From Halotalea alkalilenta (GTDB lineage: Bacteria; Pseudomonadota; Gammaproteobacteria; Pseudomonadales; Halomonadaceae), in the NCBI RefSeq assembly GCF_001648175.1, contig NZ_CP015243.1:3162001-3226000 (forward strand): 64,000 nt of DNA, given 5' to 3'. Below the pieces are notes generated by a model. The model was not told the DNA's origin and searched no databases. It saw nothing but the letters and a program-made list of their open reading frames with translations. The translations under genes were made by a program, and so were the position numbers. This document shows positions 48,862-57,634 of this stretch, in pieces (within the stretch, counting starts at the first letter, position 1; each line of letters begins with the position of its first letter).

Positions 48862-50626
48862 ATCGCGCCCATCCCCCGCTCGCGGCACGCTGGCCGAACT
48901 CGCGCCCTATCTCGCCGAGATGCGGCCCCACCTGCTGCTGCTCGCCACTGGGCTTGCGCTCAACCTGGTCGCGGTCGCCTCGAGCATCGGGCTGATCGCG
49001 CTCTCGGGCTGGTTCCTCAGTGCTTCGGCCTTCGCCGGCCTGAGCGTGGCCACCGCCACCGTCTTCAACTACATGCTGCCTTCCGCAGGCGTGCGACTGT
49101 TCGCCACCACCCGCACTCTCGGACGCTACGGTGAGCGGGTCGCCACCCATGAGGGCACCCTGAGGCTGCTGTCGCGGCTGCGTCGCAAGGTGTACCTGGC
49201 GATCGAACCGCTCTCCCCGGCCGCACTGCAGCGCATCGGCAGCAGCGAGCTGAGCACCCGGCTGACCGCCGACGTCGATGCCCTCGATGCACTCTACGTC
49301 CGCGTCCTGGTGCCTTCGCTGGTAGCGGCACTGGCGATCGTCGGCTGCGCGGTACTGGTCGGCGTTTTCGCGCCGATGATCGGTGTGTTCGTCGCCGTTG
49401 CCCTTTCGATCTCGGCACTGCTCGGCCCCTGGCTCGCCTGGCGACGTGGCAGCCGCCATGCAGATCGCTGGCAGCGCCTCGACACAAGCCTCAGGGCACG
49501 CTTGCTCGAGCGCCTGGAGACCTTCGCCGAGCTGAGTCTCTATGGCCGCTGGGGAGCCGAGCGCGACGAGCTGCTCAGCCGCCAGCGCGAAAGGGACGAC
49601 GAGCAGTTGACCCTTGCCCGCCGCTGGGGAGACTCACAGCTGCTCTCCCAGCTGCTGCTGGGCCTGAGCGTCACCGGCGCCCTGGCGCTGGCGGCCTGGT
49701 GGTCGATTCACCATGGTCTGAATGCGAGCCTGGTGGCGCTGATCGGCCTCGGCGTACTCGCCGCCTTCGAGGCACTGATGATGCTGCCACAGGCCTGGCA
49801 GGAGCTCGGCAAGGTCAACCGCGCCGCCCGCAGGCTCAACCAGCTGAGCGAATCGGTGCCGACGATCCGCTTCCCCGACCACGATCTCGCTGAACCCAGC
49901 GACCAACGCCTCAGCCTGCGCGGCGTCGAGCTCGCCTACGACGGTCACCCCGTACTACGGGGAGTGGACCTGGAACTCGCCGTCGGCGAGCACCTCGCCC
50001 TGATCGGTCCTTCCGGCGGCGGCAAGACCACGCTTTTCAACCTGCTCACGCGGTTCATCGACCCCGACGCCGGCAGCCTGCGGATCGGCGGCGTACCGCT
50101 CGCCTCGCTGAGCGAAGCGAGCCTGCGCAAGCGCTTCGCCGTCGCCCTTCAGGAAGTGCAGATTTTCAGCGCCACCTATCGCGACAACCTGCGCCTCGGT
50201 GCCCGGGATATCGACGACAGGAGCTTGATCGAGATGCTCGAGGCGCTCGGCCTCGGCGGCTGGCTGCGCGACCAGCCGGAGGGCCTCGACAGCTGGCCCG
50301 ACGAGGGCGGAAGTTCGCTGTCGGGCGGCCAGCTGCGCCGTTTCGGCCTCGCCCGGGCGCTATTGAGCAAGGCACCGATCGTACTGCTCGACGAGCCCAC
50401 CGAAGGGCTCGACCGGGTCACCCAGGCGCAGGTGATGGCGCACGTCCATGCCTGCTGCCGGAATCGCTCGCTGATCGCGATCACCCATCGCCTGCAGGAT
50501 CTCGATGCCTTCGACCGCTGCGTGATCGTCGATCAGGGCAGGATCATCGAAGCCGGTGCGCCGCGTGCGCTGGCGCTCGATCCGGACAGCCGCCTCAGCG
50601 CGCTGTACCGGGAGCTGCGGCTTTGA
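48854..50626 (+). CDS. cydC: ABC transporter CydC, partner of CydD
   Basis: The 590-residue half-transporter has about six helices and an ATPase domain with GPSGGGKTT, LSGGQLRRFGLARALLSKAPIVLLDEPTEGLD and ITHRLQDLDAFD. Sequence details such as LIALSGWFLSASAFAG and PSAGVRLFATTRTLGRYGERVATHEGTLRLL are CydC-like. It overlaps cydD by eight bases, giving equal production of the heterodimer. hemN follows, so the three form one unit. Confidence 0.94.
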   Translation: MSESRPSPARGTLAELAPYLAEMRPHLLLLATGLALNLVAVASSIGLIALSGWFLSASAFAGLSVATATVFNYMLPSAGVRLFATTRTLGRYGERVATHEGTLRLLSRLRRKVYLAIEPLSPAALQRIGSSELSTRLTADVDALDALYVRVLVPSLVAALAIVGCAVLVGVFAPMIGVFVAVALSISALLGPWLAWRRGSRHADRWQRLDTSLRARLLERLETFAELSLYGRWGAERDELLSRQRERDDEQLTLARRWGDSQLLSQLLLGLSVTGALALAAWWSIHHGLNASLVALIGLGVLAAFEALMMLPQAWQELGKVNRAARRLNQLSESVPTIRFPDHDLAEPSDQRLSLRGVELAYDGHPVLRGVDLELAVGEHLALIGPSGGGKTTLFNLLTRFIDPDAGSLRIGGVPLASLSEASLRKRFAVALQEVQIFSATYRDNLRLGARDIDDRSLIEMLEALGLGGWLRDQPEGLDSWPDEGGSSLSGGQLRRFGLARALLSKAPIVLLDEPTEGLDRVTQAQVMAHVHACCRNRSLIAITHRLQDLDAFDRCVIVDQGRIIEAGAPRALALDPDSRLSALYRELRL

Positions 50627-50661
50627 GTCGCGGCCCGGCGACAATGGCAAGGAGCATCGAT

Positions 50662-52047
50662 ATGCAGTCGTCCAGCGACTTAACGGAAGCTGCGCTGATC
50701 GCCAAGTACGACAGTCCCGGCCCGCGCTACACCTCTTACCCCACCGCGCTCAACTTCACTGCCGAGCATGGTGAACCGCTGCTGGTCAGCGAGGCGCAGC
50801 GCGGCCCTTTGCGCCCTCTTTCGCTCTACGTCCACCTGCCGTTCTGTCGCAAGCTTTGCTACTACTGTGGCTGCAACAAACTGATCAGCCACGACCCGAC
50901 GCGAGTGGATCGCTATCTGGATCTGATTGAGCGCGAGGTCACGACCCGGGCGCTACAGTTCGCTGGGCGGCAAGTGGTCCAGCTGCACTGGGGCGGCGGC
51001 ACGCCGACCTATCTCGATGATCGCCAGGTCGCCCGGCTGATGGCGCTACTGCGCGAGCGCTTCGACTTCGCCGCCGATGCCGAGTGCTCGATCGAGATCG
51101 ATCCGCGCGGTTTCGCCGTCGAGCGGCTGGAAGCGCTGCGCGCGCAGGGTTTCAATCGGATCAGCATCGGCGTCCAGGACTTCGACCCGCTGGTCCAGCG
51201 CACGATCAACCGCATCCAGGATGAAGCGCTGGTCGAAGCACTGCTCGATCGGGCCCGCGCACTGGCCTTCGATTCGATCAACCTGGACCTGATCTACGGT
51301 CTGCCGATGCAGCGTCGAGAGGGCTTCGCCAATACCGTCGCCCGGGTGATTGCACTCGCTCCCGATCGGCTGAGCGTGTTCGGCTATGCCCACCTACCCT
51401 CGCGCTTTCCAGCCCAGCGACTGTTCTCCACCGAGAGCCTCCCCGGTGCCGCCGCGCGGCTCGAGATGCTCACCGATACCGGGATCGCGCTCGAGCGAGC
51501 CGGCTATCGCCACATCGGCATGGACCACTTCGCCCGCCCCGGCGACGAGCTGGCTATCGCCCAGCGCAAAGGGAGGCTGCATCGCAACTTCCAGGGCTAC
51601 ACCACCTTCGGCGACTGCGACCTGCTCGGCCTGGGGAGCTCTTCGATCAGCACCGTCGGCCACGCCATCGTCCAGAACCACAAGTCGCTCAAGGCCTATC
51701 GATCGATGATCGAACGCGATGGCCACGCGCTATGGGGTGGCGTCGCCCTCGATCGAGACGACTTGCTGCGCGGGGCGGCGATCCGCGCGTTGATCTGCAA
51801 CCTTAGCGTGAACGTGGGCGAGTTCGAGACCAGCCAGCAAGCGCTGCTCCAGGGCGCACGTTTCGTCGACTACTTCGCCGACGCCCTCGACCAGCTCTCG
51901 CCGCTGATCGCGGACGGCCTGGTGAGCTGGGACGGTGCCCGGCTTGCGGTCGACGAACGCGGGCGACGTCTGGTAAGACGCGTATGCATGGCGTTCGACC
52001 GCTACCTGAGCCCCGAGCGAACCCTGCGCTACTCGAAGGTGATCTGA
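50662..52047 (+). CDS. hemN: Oxygen-independent coproporphyrinogen III oxidase
   Basis: HemN decarboxylates coproporphyrinogen III without oxygen, using S-adenosylmethionine radicals. The 461-residue enzyme has the radical-SAM motif CRKLCYYCGCNK (CxxxCxxC), the GGGTPTYL SAM region, HIGMDHFARPGDELAIAQRKGRLHRNFQGYTTFGDCDLLGLGSSSIS and the C-terminal HemN domain. The start at 50662 has AAGGAG eight bases upstream. Placement behind cydDC links it to low-oxygen respiration. A very strong hairpin terminates the unit. Confidence 0.95.
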   Translation: MQSSSDLTEAALIAKYDSPGPRYTSYPTALNFTAEHGEPLLVSEAQRGPLRPLSLYVHLPFCRKLCYYCGCNKLISHDPTRVDRYLDLIEREVTTRALQFAGRQVVQLHWGGGTPTYLDDRQVARLMALLRERFDFAADAECSIEIDPRGFAVERLEALRAQGFNRISIGVQDFDPLVQRTINRIQDEALVEALLDRARALAFDSINLDLIYGLPMQRREGFANTVARVIALAPDRLSVFGYAHLPSRFPAQRLFSTESLPGAAARLEMLTDTGIALERAGYRHIGMDHFARPGDELAIAQRKGRLHRNFQGYTTFGDCDLLGLGSSSISTVGHAIVQNHKSLKAYRSMIERDGHALWGGVALDRDDLLRGAAIRALICNLSVNVGEFETSQQALLQGARFVDYFADALDQLSPLIADGLVSWDGARLAVDERGRRLVRRVCMAFDRYLSPERTLRYSKVI

Positions 52048-52070
52048 GCGACGATCATCGATTCGGCGCC

Positions 52071-52111
52071 AAACGACGCGGGCCGCCCTTTCTGGGCGGC
52101 CCGCGTCGTTT
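52071..52111. terminator. Bidirectional terminator between hemN and the porin gene
   Basis: AAACGACGCGGGCCGCCC (52071-52088) and GGGCGGCCCGCGTCGTTT (52094-52111) form a perfect 18-bp stem with a 5-base loop and A/T ends on both sides, so it can stop both convergent transcripts. Confidence 0.9.
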
Positions 52112-52146
52112 GGCGTGAAGCGATCAAGACGGTGAGAAGTAAGGCG

Positions 52147-53436
52147 TTAGAAATGCGCCTGGACCATGGTGCCCAACACCCAAGCATTCTCGACCGAGTC
52201 GACCGCCGAGGGATTCTTCACGTACTGCAGGTTGGGCCGAATGGTCAGGTAGTTGGTCAGGTGGAAACCGTAGTAGAGCTCGACATCGATCTCATGGCCC
52301 TGCTCCGGCAGCGGCGTCACTCGACCAGGCTGGGTATCGTTGTAGTAGCGCACGTACTCGTTGACGTCGTCATTGACGTGCAGGTAGGCCACTCCGATCC
52401 CGAGATCATCCTGCGGCCGGGCATCGAACGGCCCCTTGTAAGTCGCGCCAACCGAGAGATAGCGATCGATACCGGCGGTGTCGCCGTGGTTCACGTTGCC
52501 CATGCTGAACAGGGTAAGCCCGCGGTCCGGGTTGCCGTTGTGCGCGGTGATCTGCTGCTGCGCCACGTAGTAGAGACCCGAGTTGGTATCGTTGACGCTC
52601 TGCTCGCGGCCACCCCAGGAAACACTGTCGACGTTGTTGTAGTAATAGCCAAACTTGTAGGCACCCGGCAGACCGTTGACCTGCGGGGTATAGCCGACCT
52701 CGATCGGGAACAGCGTGCCGTCGGTGCCACTGGTGCGCAGGTCGAAGCCGTTGTCGTTGTCGAGGTTGCTGTCGTTGACGTTGAATGCGCCGACCTGGGC
52801 GTAGACCTGGTCGGTGAAATTGACCCGCGCCACTGCGGCCCACTGGGCGATCGGCCAATTATAGATGTGATTGCCCCAGTTGCCGGGCTGGCCACTGCCG
52901 AAAGCAAGGTTCTGGAAGTTGCTATCGATGGTGGCGAAATCATCCCCGACCGGGATGCGCCCGAGCTTGAGTACCAGAGCGTCATCGAAGAAGCGCTGGC
53001 GATACCAGAACTGGGTGAGACGAGTGACCGGTCCACGTCCCTGAACCTCCTGCACCGAGGAGCCGCCGACCGACGCACCCGGATGATTGATCCGGTCGTT
53101 GACGCTATGGCCATTGCGGTTGGTGACAGTGATCTGGAACTCGGCGTCGGGAATGCCTACCAGTTTGTCGAGATCGAACAGTGCACCGACCGCGAACTGG
53201 TCGGCGTACTTGGTGGTGTTCGAGCTGTTGTAACCGCCACTGACGTTGCTCCCCGCCTCGCCGACGTAGTCGAAATTGAACGAGATGCCGGCTTGCTCGA
53301 GTGCGGTACGGTTACCGCCCCAATCGCCGAACATGTAGGGGGAGGCAGGATCGAACGCCGAGTATGCCTGGGCCTGACCCGCCAACGCGCAAGCGCCGAG
53401 CGTGGCGATGCAATATCCAATCTCTCTTTTCTTCAT
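52147..53436 (-). CDS. OprB-family carbohydrate-selective porin
   Basis: The 429-residue outer-membrane protein has a signal peptide (about residues 1-24, ending AQA) and then YMFGDWGGNRTALEQAGISFNFDYVGEAGSNVSGG, the OprB opening. A series of amphipathic beta strands follows, and it ends in a C-terminal phenylalanine (VQAHF), the outer-membrane insertion signal. OprB porins admit glucose and other sugars, but no sugar-transport genes are adjacent, so the substrate is uncertain. The gene stands alone. Confidence 0.9.
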   Translation of the reverse strand: MKKREIGYCIATLGACALAGQAQAYSAFDPASPYMFGDWGGNRTALEQAGISFNFDYVGEAGSNVSGGYNSSNTTKYADQFAVGALFDLDKLVGIPDAEFQITVTNRNGHSVNDRINHPGASVGGSSVQEVQGRGPVTRLTQFWYRQRFFDDALVLKLGRIPVGDDFATIDSNFQNLAFGSGQPGNWGNHIYNWPIAQWAAVARVNFTDQVYAQVGAFNVNDSNLDNDNGFDLRTSGTDGTLFPIEVGYTPQVNGLPGAYKFGYYYNNVDSVSWGGREQSVNDTNSGLYYVAQQQITAHNGNPDRGLTLFSMGNVNHGDTAGIDRYLSVGATYKGPFDARPQDDLGIGVAYLHVNDDVNEYVRYYNDTQPGRVTPLPEQGHEIDVELYYGFHLTNYLTIRPNLQYVKNPSAVDSVENAWVLGTMVQAHF

Positions 53437-53618
53437 GTGTGTTCCCTCACCGATGAATCGATCCTGCTGACGAAATGAGTAGGATCCATACTGTTTTCAA
53501 GCTGAGGAAATTTACGCTGCTGATCGAGAGAGGTAAACCACGAGCAAGCGAGCGAGCGACGGTTTGCGACCAAAGAACGACCAAAGGGGCGGACGAAGGC
53601 CGCCGCCCCGGCAGATGC

Positions 53619-54221
53619 TCACATCGCAAGCCAAGCGACCAGCGCCAGCAGCACGCAGAGCAGCAGGTAAATGCCCACCCGCCACAGCGGACGATATTCG
53701 AGCCTAGGAATGGAGAGCAGGCTGAGCCCAGTGCAGCGCAGGATGAACAGCAGCGCACCGAGCACCACCAGGATGATCACGAACAGCGGCAGGCTGCCGA
53801 TGAACAGCTGCTGCCAGAGCGTGGCGTGCTCGATCGGCACCACCGAGGTGGAGAAGGCATCGCGCAGCACGTAGAACAGATAGCCGCCGAAGCCGAACAG
53901 GCCGATGTCGAAGGTGGTGGCGAGCACTCGGGTCGCGATGAGGCGCAATGCCTTGGCGAGCGGATTGGTGGCAGCGAAGTCACGAAGCATGAAAGCGAGC
54001 ACGGTGAAGAACAGCGCCACCAGCCCCAACGCACTCCAGAACGACCCACCCACCACCCCGGCCGCGGCGTCCAGCGGCAAGGTAGCGCTCGCCGGCATCA
54101 GCCACTGCACCAATATCCCGATCACAAGCCACAGCACAACGGTGAAGATGAACTCTCCGACCTGCCGACCGCGACCGTCCTCGCGCGACCCGCCGGCGTA
54201 GTGCACCGATTGGCTTTCCAT
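53619..54221 (-). CDS. Unknown inner-membrane protein
   Basis: The 200-residue protein has about four hydrophobic helices (residues 20-42, 57-78, 101-125 and 140-165) plus a C-terminal one (180-199). I do not recognise a family. The hydrophilic first 20 residues precede the membrane part. GAGGAGA is well placed before the start. It is 41 bases downstream of the MFS gene's stop, same direction, so the two may be transcribed together. Confidence 0.75.
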   Translation of the reverse strand: MESQSVHYAGGSREDGRGRQVGEFIFTVVLWLVIGILVQWLMPASATLPLDAAAGVVGGSFWSALGLVALFFTVLAFMLRDFAATNPLAKALRLIATRVLATTFDIGLFGFGGYLFYVLRDAFSTSVVPIEHATLWQQLFIGSLPLFVIILVVLGALLFILRCTGLSLLSIPRLEYRPLWRVGIYLLLCVLLALVAWLAM

Positions 54222-54262
54222 TTACGCTTCTCCTCGTCCATGCCTATCGTGGGTCACTGACT

Positions 54263-55540
54263 TCACTTTATTGCATCGCGATCGTTCGCCGTCACCTGTT
54301 CGAAACGATCGACCTCGCGCAGCGCCGGGAAGCGCCACATCCATAGCCCTACCACCGCCAAGGTGGTCACCCCTCCGAGCAGCGCTGCGCTCACCCCGCC
54401 CAACCAGGCAGCGCTCACCCCCGCCCGGAACTCGCCGAGTTCGTTGCTCGAACCGATGAAGAGCATGTTCACCGCGTTGACCCGGCCGCGCATTTCATCC
54501 GGGGTCGCAAGCTGGATCAAGGTGGTACGAACATAGACGCTGATCATATCGGCGGCACCGGCGATCAATAGCGCCAGCCAGGAAAGCCAGAACAGCGTCG
54601 ACAGCGCGAATATCAGGTTGCAAACCCCGAACAGCGCCACCGCCGCGAACATCACCCGGCCAACCCGATGGTCGAGCGATCGCGCGCCCAGGTAAAGCCC
54701 CATGCCCAGGGCGCCGATCGCCGAGGCGCTGCGCAAGGCGCCGAGGCCGGCGGGACCGACCTCGAGCACTTCTTGAGCGTAGATCGGCAACAGCGCTACC
54801 ACACCCCCGAGCAGCACGGCGAACAGATCGAGCGAGATCGCGCCGAGAATGATCGGCCGCGAGCGCATGTAGCGCAGTCCGGCGGCGAAGCGTCCCCAAG
54901 CCGACGCTTCCTGTGCCTTCACACCGCTGGCATGGCGAACCGGCACCCGTGCGAGCAGCGCGATCGCACCCAGGGTGCAGCCGAAGCAGACCGCGTAGGC
55001 AGCAGCCCCCCCAAAGGCGTAGAGCAATCCTCCGAGTACCGGGCCACCAATCACTGCGACCTTCATGATCGAGGCGTTGACCGCGATCGCTCGCGCCAGC
55101 TGGTCGCGCGGTACGATCTGCGGCAGCAGGCTTTGCAAGGTCGGCCCGGCAAAGGCCCGCGAGCAACCGAACAGCACCAGTACCGCGTAGAAACCGAGAA
55201 GCGGCGGCGCCTGCTGGATCGACAGCCACCAAAGCAGCGCACTGCAGAGCACTTGCAGCGCCCAGCTGAGGATCAGGATCCGCTTGCGGTCGAAACGGTC
55301 GATCAAATCGCCCGCGGGCAGCAGCAGCACGACCATCGGCAGGAACTGGGCAAGCCCGGCGTAGGCCAGGGCGAGCGGATCGCGAGTCAGGTCGTAGACC
55401 TGCCAGGCGACCACCACCGCCTGGATCTGCATCGAGAACACTGCGGCCAGACGCGCGCCAAGGAAAGCGGCGAAGCCGGGCAGAGACATCACCCTCGGTC
55501 GTCGGACAGTGGACGCGGAGGAGGATCTATCGGCGGACAT
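54263..55540 (-). CDS. MFS exporter, EntS-like
   Basis: The 425-residue major facilitator has twelve hydrophobic helices and an EntS/DHA3-like sequence: FLGARLAAVFSMQIQAVVVAWQVYDLTRDPLALAYAGLAQFLPMVVLLLPAGDLIDRFDRKRILI, and GRVNAVNMLFIGSSNELGEFRAGVSAAWLG late. Such exporters release siderophores or other small molecules. The first ATG at 55540 has a weak ribosome-binding site; an ATG at 55489 (residue 18) is an alternative. The substrate is unknown and no siderophore genes are nearby. Confidence 0.88.
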   Translation of the reverse strand: MSADRSSSASTVRRPRVMSLPGFAAFLGARLAAVFSMQIQAVVVAWQVYDLTRDPLALAYAGLAQFLPMVVLLLPAGDLIDRFDRKRILILSWALQVLCSALLWWLSIQQAPPLLGFYAVLVLFGCSRAFAGPTLQSLLPQIVPRDQLARAIAVNASIMKVAVIGGPVLGGLLYAFGGAAAYAVCFGCTLGAIALLARVPVRHASGVKAQEASAWGRFAAGLRYMRSRPIILGAISLDLFAVLLGGVVALLPIYAQEVLEVGPAGLGALRSASAIGALGMGLYLGARSLDHRVGRVMFAAVALFGVCNLIFALSTLFWLSWLALLIAGAADMISVYVRTTLIQLATPDEMRGRVNAVNMLFIGSSNELGEFRAGVSAAWLGGVSAALLGGVTTLAVVGLWMWRFPALREVDRFEQVTANDRDAIK

Positions 55541-55601
55541 GGATTTCCAGCATGGTTTTCAAGCCCCTGGCCCAGGCGGATACCCGCACGCGACGCAACG
55601 T

Positions 55602-56693
55602 TCAGCGCAGCGGCAGGCTGAGGATGAAGGCCGGCTGATCGACGGCGATGCTCGCACTGGGCGCCGCGAGTCGGCCGCTTGCCACCGAGCGCTCGAGCAG
55701 CACCACGCTGCCACTGTCCTGGTTGCCGACCAGCAGCCCGTCCGCCTCATCGATGAAGTTGAAGTGGCGCGGCGTACGCCCCCCGCTCGCCTGGTGGCCA
55801 ACGAGCGTGAGCAGGCCGCTCGAGGCGTCGACCGCGTAGACCACGATCTCATCGCGCGAGCCACGGTTGGATGCATAGAGGAAGCGGCCATCGGGGGCCA
55901 GCGCCAGCTCCGCCGCGCCGTGGACGATCTCCTCATCGTCGAGCACGGGAGGGGCCAGCGATATCCGCTGCAGCGACTCAAGCTCACCCTCGGCGTAGCG
56001 GAACACCTCGATCATTCCGTCGAGCTCGCCGATCACATAGGCGAAGCGGCCGTCGGCGCCGAAGCGCATCATCCTCGGTCCGCTGCCGGGAGCAAGAGGC
56101 AGTCGGGCGAAGCCACGCTGATCCAGCGGTGCGTTGTCACCGGGCTCGATAAGTTCGTCGAGGGGGTAACGGTAGAGACAGTCGTTGCCCAGGTCGCAGG
56201 CATAGAGAAAGCGCCCGTCTCGGGAGATCTCGCAGGAGTGCAGATGCGCCGCCTGCTGGCGCTCGGGATCCACCCGGCTGCCGCCGCCGAAGCCGAATAC
56301 CTGCACGGCATCGTTAAGCCCACCGTCCTGGCGACGCTCGAATGCCGCAAGCGACCCCCCGGAATAGTTGGCGACGAAAAGATAGCGCTCGGTGGGAGAG
56401 AGCAATAGATGGCAGGGATCGGCGCCCTGGCTCGACACCCGGTCGAGCAGCGTGAACTCGCCGCTGCCGGCCTCGAAGCGCAGGGCGCTCACCTCGCCGG
56501 GGCGCTCGGCGCCGATCTCGTTGGCGGCGTAGAGGTAACGACCATCGCGAGTCGCCACCAGATAGGAGGGGCTTTCGCTCTCGATCACCCCATCGGCCTG
56601 CCATTTCGCACCTTCGGTGTCGAAGCGATAGAGATGAATACCCTGGCTGGATCCCTGGGTATAGGTTCCGATCAATAGCCGTCGTTCGCTCAC
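55602..56693 (-). CDS. Lactonase, 7-bladed beta-propeller (YbhE/Pgl type)
   Basis: The 363-residue protein has the propeller repeat of the 6-phosphogluconolactonase YbhE family: LLIGTYTQGSSQGIHLYRF, RDGRYLYAANEIG, PTERYLFVANYSGGSLAAF, DGRFLYACDLGNDCLYRY, PDGRFLYASNRGSRDEIVVYAVD and RHFNFIDEADGLLVGNQDSGSV. No signal peptide is present. It likely hydrolyses 6-phosphogluconolactone or a related lactone. Its start overlaps the endonuclease V stop by four bases (ATGA). Confidence 0.88.
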   Translation of the reverse strand: MSERRLLIGTYTQGSSQGIHLYRFDTEGAKWQADGVIESESPSYLVATRDGRYLYAANEIGAERPGEVSALRFEAGSGEFTLLDRVSSQGADPCHLLLSPTERYLFVANYSGGSLAAFERRQDGGLNDAVQVFGFGGGSRVDPERQQAAHLHSCEISRDGRFLYACDLGNDCLYRYPLDELIEPGDNAPLDQRGFARLPLAPGSGPRMMRFGADGRFAYVIGELDGMIEVFRYAEGELESLQRISLAPPVLDDEEIVHGAAELALAPDGRFLYASNRGSRDEIVVYAVDASSGLLTLVGHQASGGRTPRHFNFIDEADGLLVGNQDSGSVVLLERSVASGRLAAPSASIAVDQPAFILSLPLR

Positions 56694-57445
56694 GTTGGCT
56701 CCGTATCGCTTGGGTTGAGAGAGAGCGCACGCTGTCCAGCGCGCTCGGCGAGCGTGCGCCGCGATGCCAGTCGGTCGGCCTGCCGGGTCGGCTCGGGTAG
56801 CTTGTAGCGGGTCAGACAGGCAACCACCCAGCCTAATGAGCTTTCGAGTCCCAGCCGATGACCGATCGACACATAGAGCGGCTTGACCCCTTCGCGCGAG
56901 CGCAGCACCGCGCCGATGACCTCACCGCGGTCGGTGAGCTCGGTCCAGCCGCCACGCTGCGCAGGCGGCTCGTCATGCCGGCCGCAAAGCCGGCTCTTGC
57001 CCACGCCGATGGTGGGCAGATCGAGCCAAAGGCCCAGGTGGGAGGCGATCCCAAGCCTGCGCGGGTGAGCGATTCCCTGACCATCGACCATGACCAAATC
57101 CGGCCTCCGCTCAAGCTGTGCGAACGCCTCCAGTACCGCCGGCAGCTCACGAAACGAGAGCAGGCCCGGCACATAGGACATGGTGGTGGGCGCGCGGTGG
57201 AGCACCCGCTCGACCAACGTCAACGTCGGGTACTCGAGCACCACCACCGCCGCGCGGGTAAGGATGTTTTCGGGCGCGGCCGGGTCGCGCTCGAACCCTA
57301 CGTCGACGCCGGCCACGAGGCGTACCTCACCGATCCGATCCCGGCGTTCCACCCGGCCCGCGAGACGCTTTTGCAGCGCGATCGCCTCGCTGGGTTCCTG
57401 CGTCCATTGATGCAGCATGCCCTCTCCCTGGTCTAGCCGGTACAT
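56690..57445 (-). CDS. nfi: Endonuclease V
   Basis: Nfi nicks DNA beside deoxyinosine, and cuts inosine-containing RNA. The protein of about 251 residues has the catalytic acidic residues in VAGVDVGFER (Asp), RPDLVMVDGQGIAHPRRLGIASHLG (Asp) and the TIGVGKSRLCGR segment, plus PLYVSIGHRLGLESSLGWV. I choose the ATG at 57445, which has GAGGA about five bases upstream; the ATG at 57418 would give 242 residues, nearer to E. coli. It overlaps the lactonase gene downstream by four bases. Confidence 0.92.
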   Translation of the reverse strand: MYRLDQGEGMLHQWTQEPSEAIALQKRLAGRVERRDRIGEVRLVAGVDVGFERDPAAPENILTRAAVVVLEYPTLTLVERVLHRAPTTMSYVPGLLSFRELPAVLEAFAQLERRPDLVMVDGQGIAHPRRLGIASHLGLWLDLPTIGVGKSRLCGRHDEPPAQRGGWTELTDRGEVIGAVLRSREGVKPLYVSIGHRLGLESSLGWVVACLTRYKLPEPTRQADRLASRRTLAERAGQRALSLNPSDTEPT

Positions 57446-57543
57446 CGATTCCTCGATGCTCATCTTAGCAAGCTTATCGCCCACTCGCGGTGTAGTGCGA
57501 TCAGCATCGGATATCGGGGAGCGCCAGGACGCGCAGCAGCGCA

Positions 57544-57621
57544 GGCGATGGCGATGGCGATGGCGATGGCGATGGCGATGGCGATGGCGATGGCGATGGC
57601 GATGGCGATGGCGATGGCGAT
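57544..57621 (+). repeat. Tandem hexanucleotide array, 13 units of GGCGAT
   Basis: Thirteen perfect GGCGAT units occupy 78 bases and end 13 bases before the stop codon of the EamA gene on the minus strand, that is, in its 3' flank, and about 100 bases upstream of nfi. It is a simple-sequence repeat prone to copy-number change. Any protein read through it (Met-Ala or Ser-Pro repeats) would be a frame artefact. Confidence 0.95.
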
Positions 57622-57634
57622 GGCGTCATCAAGC

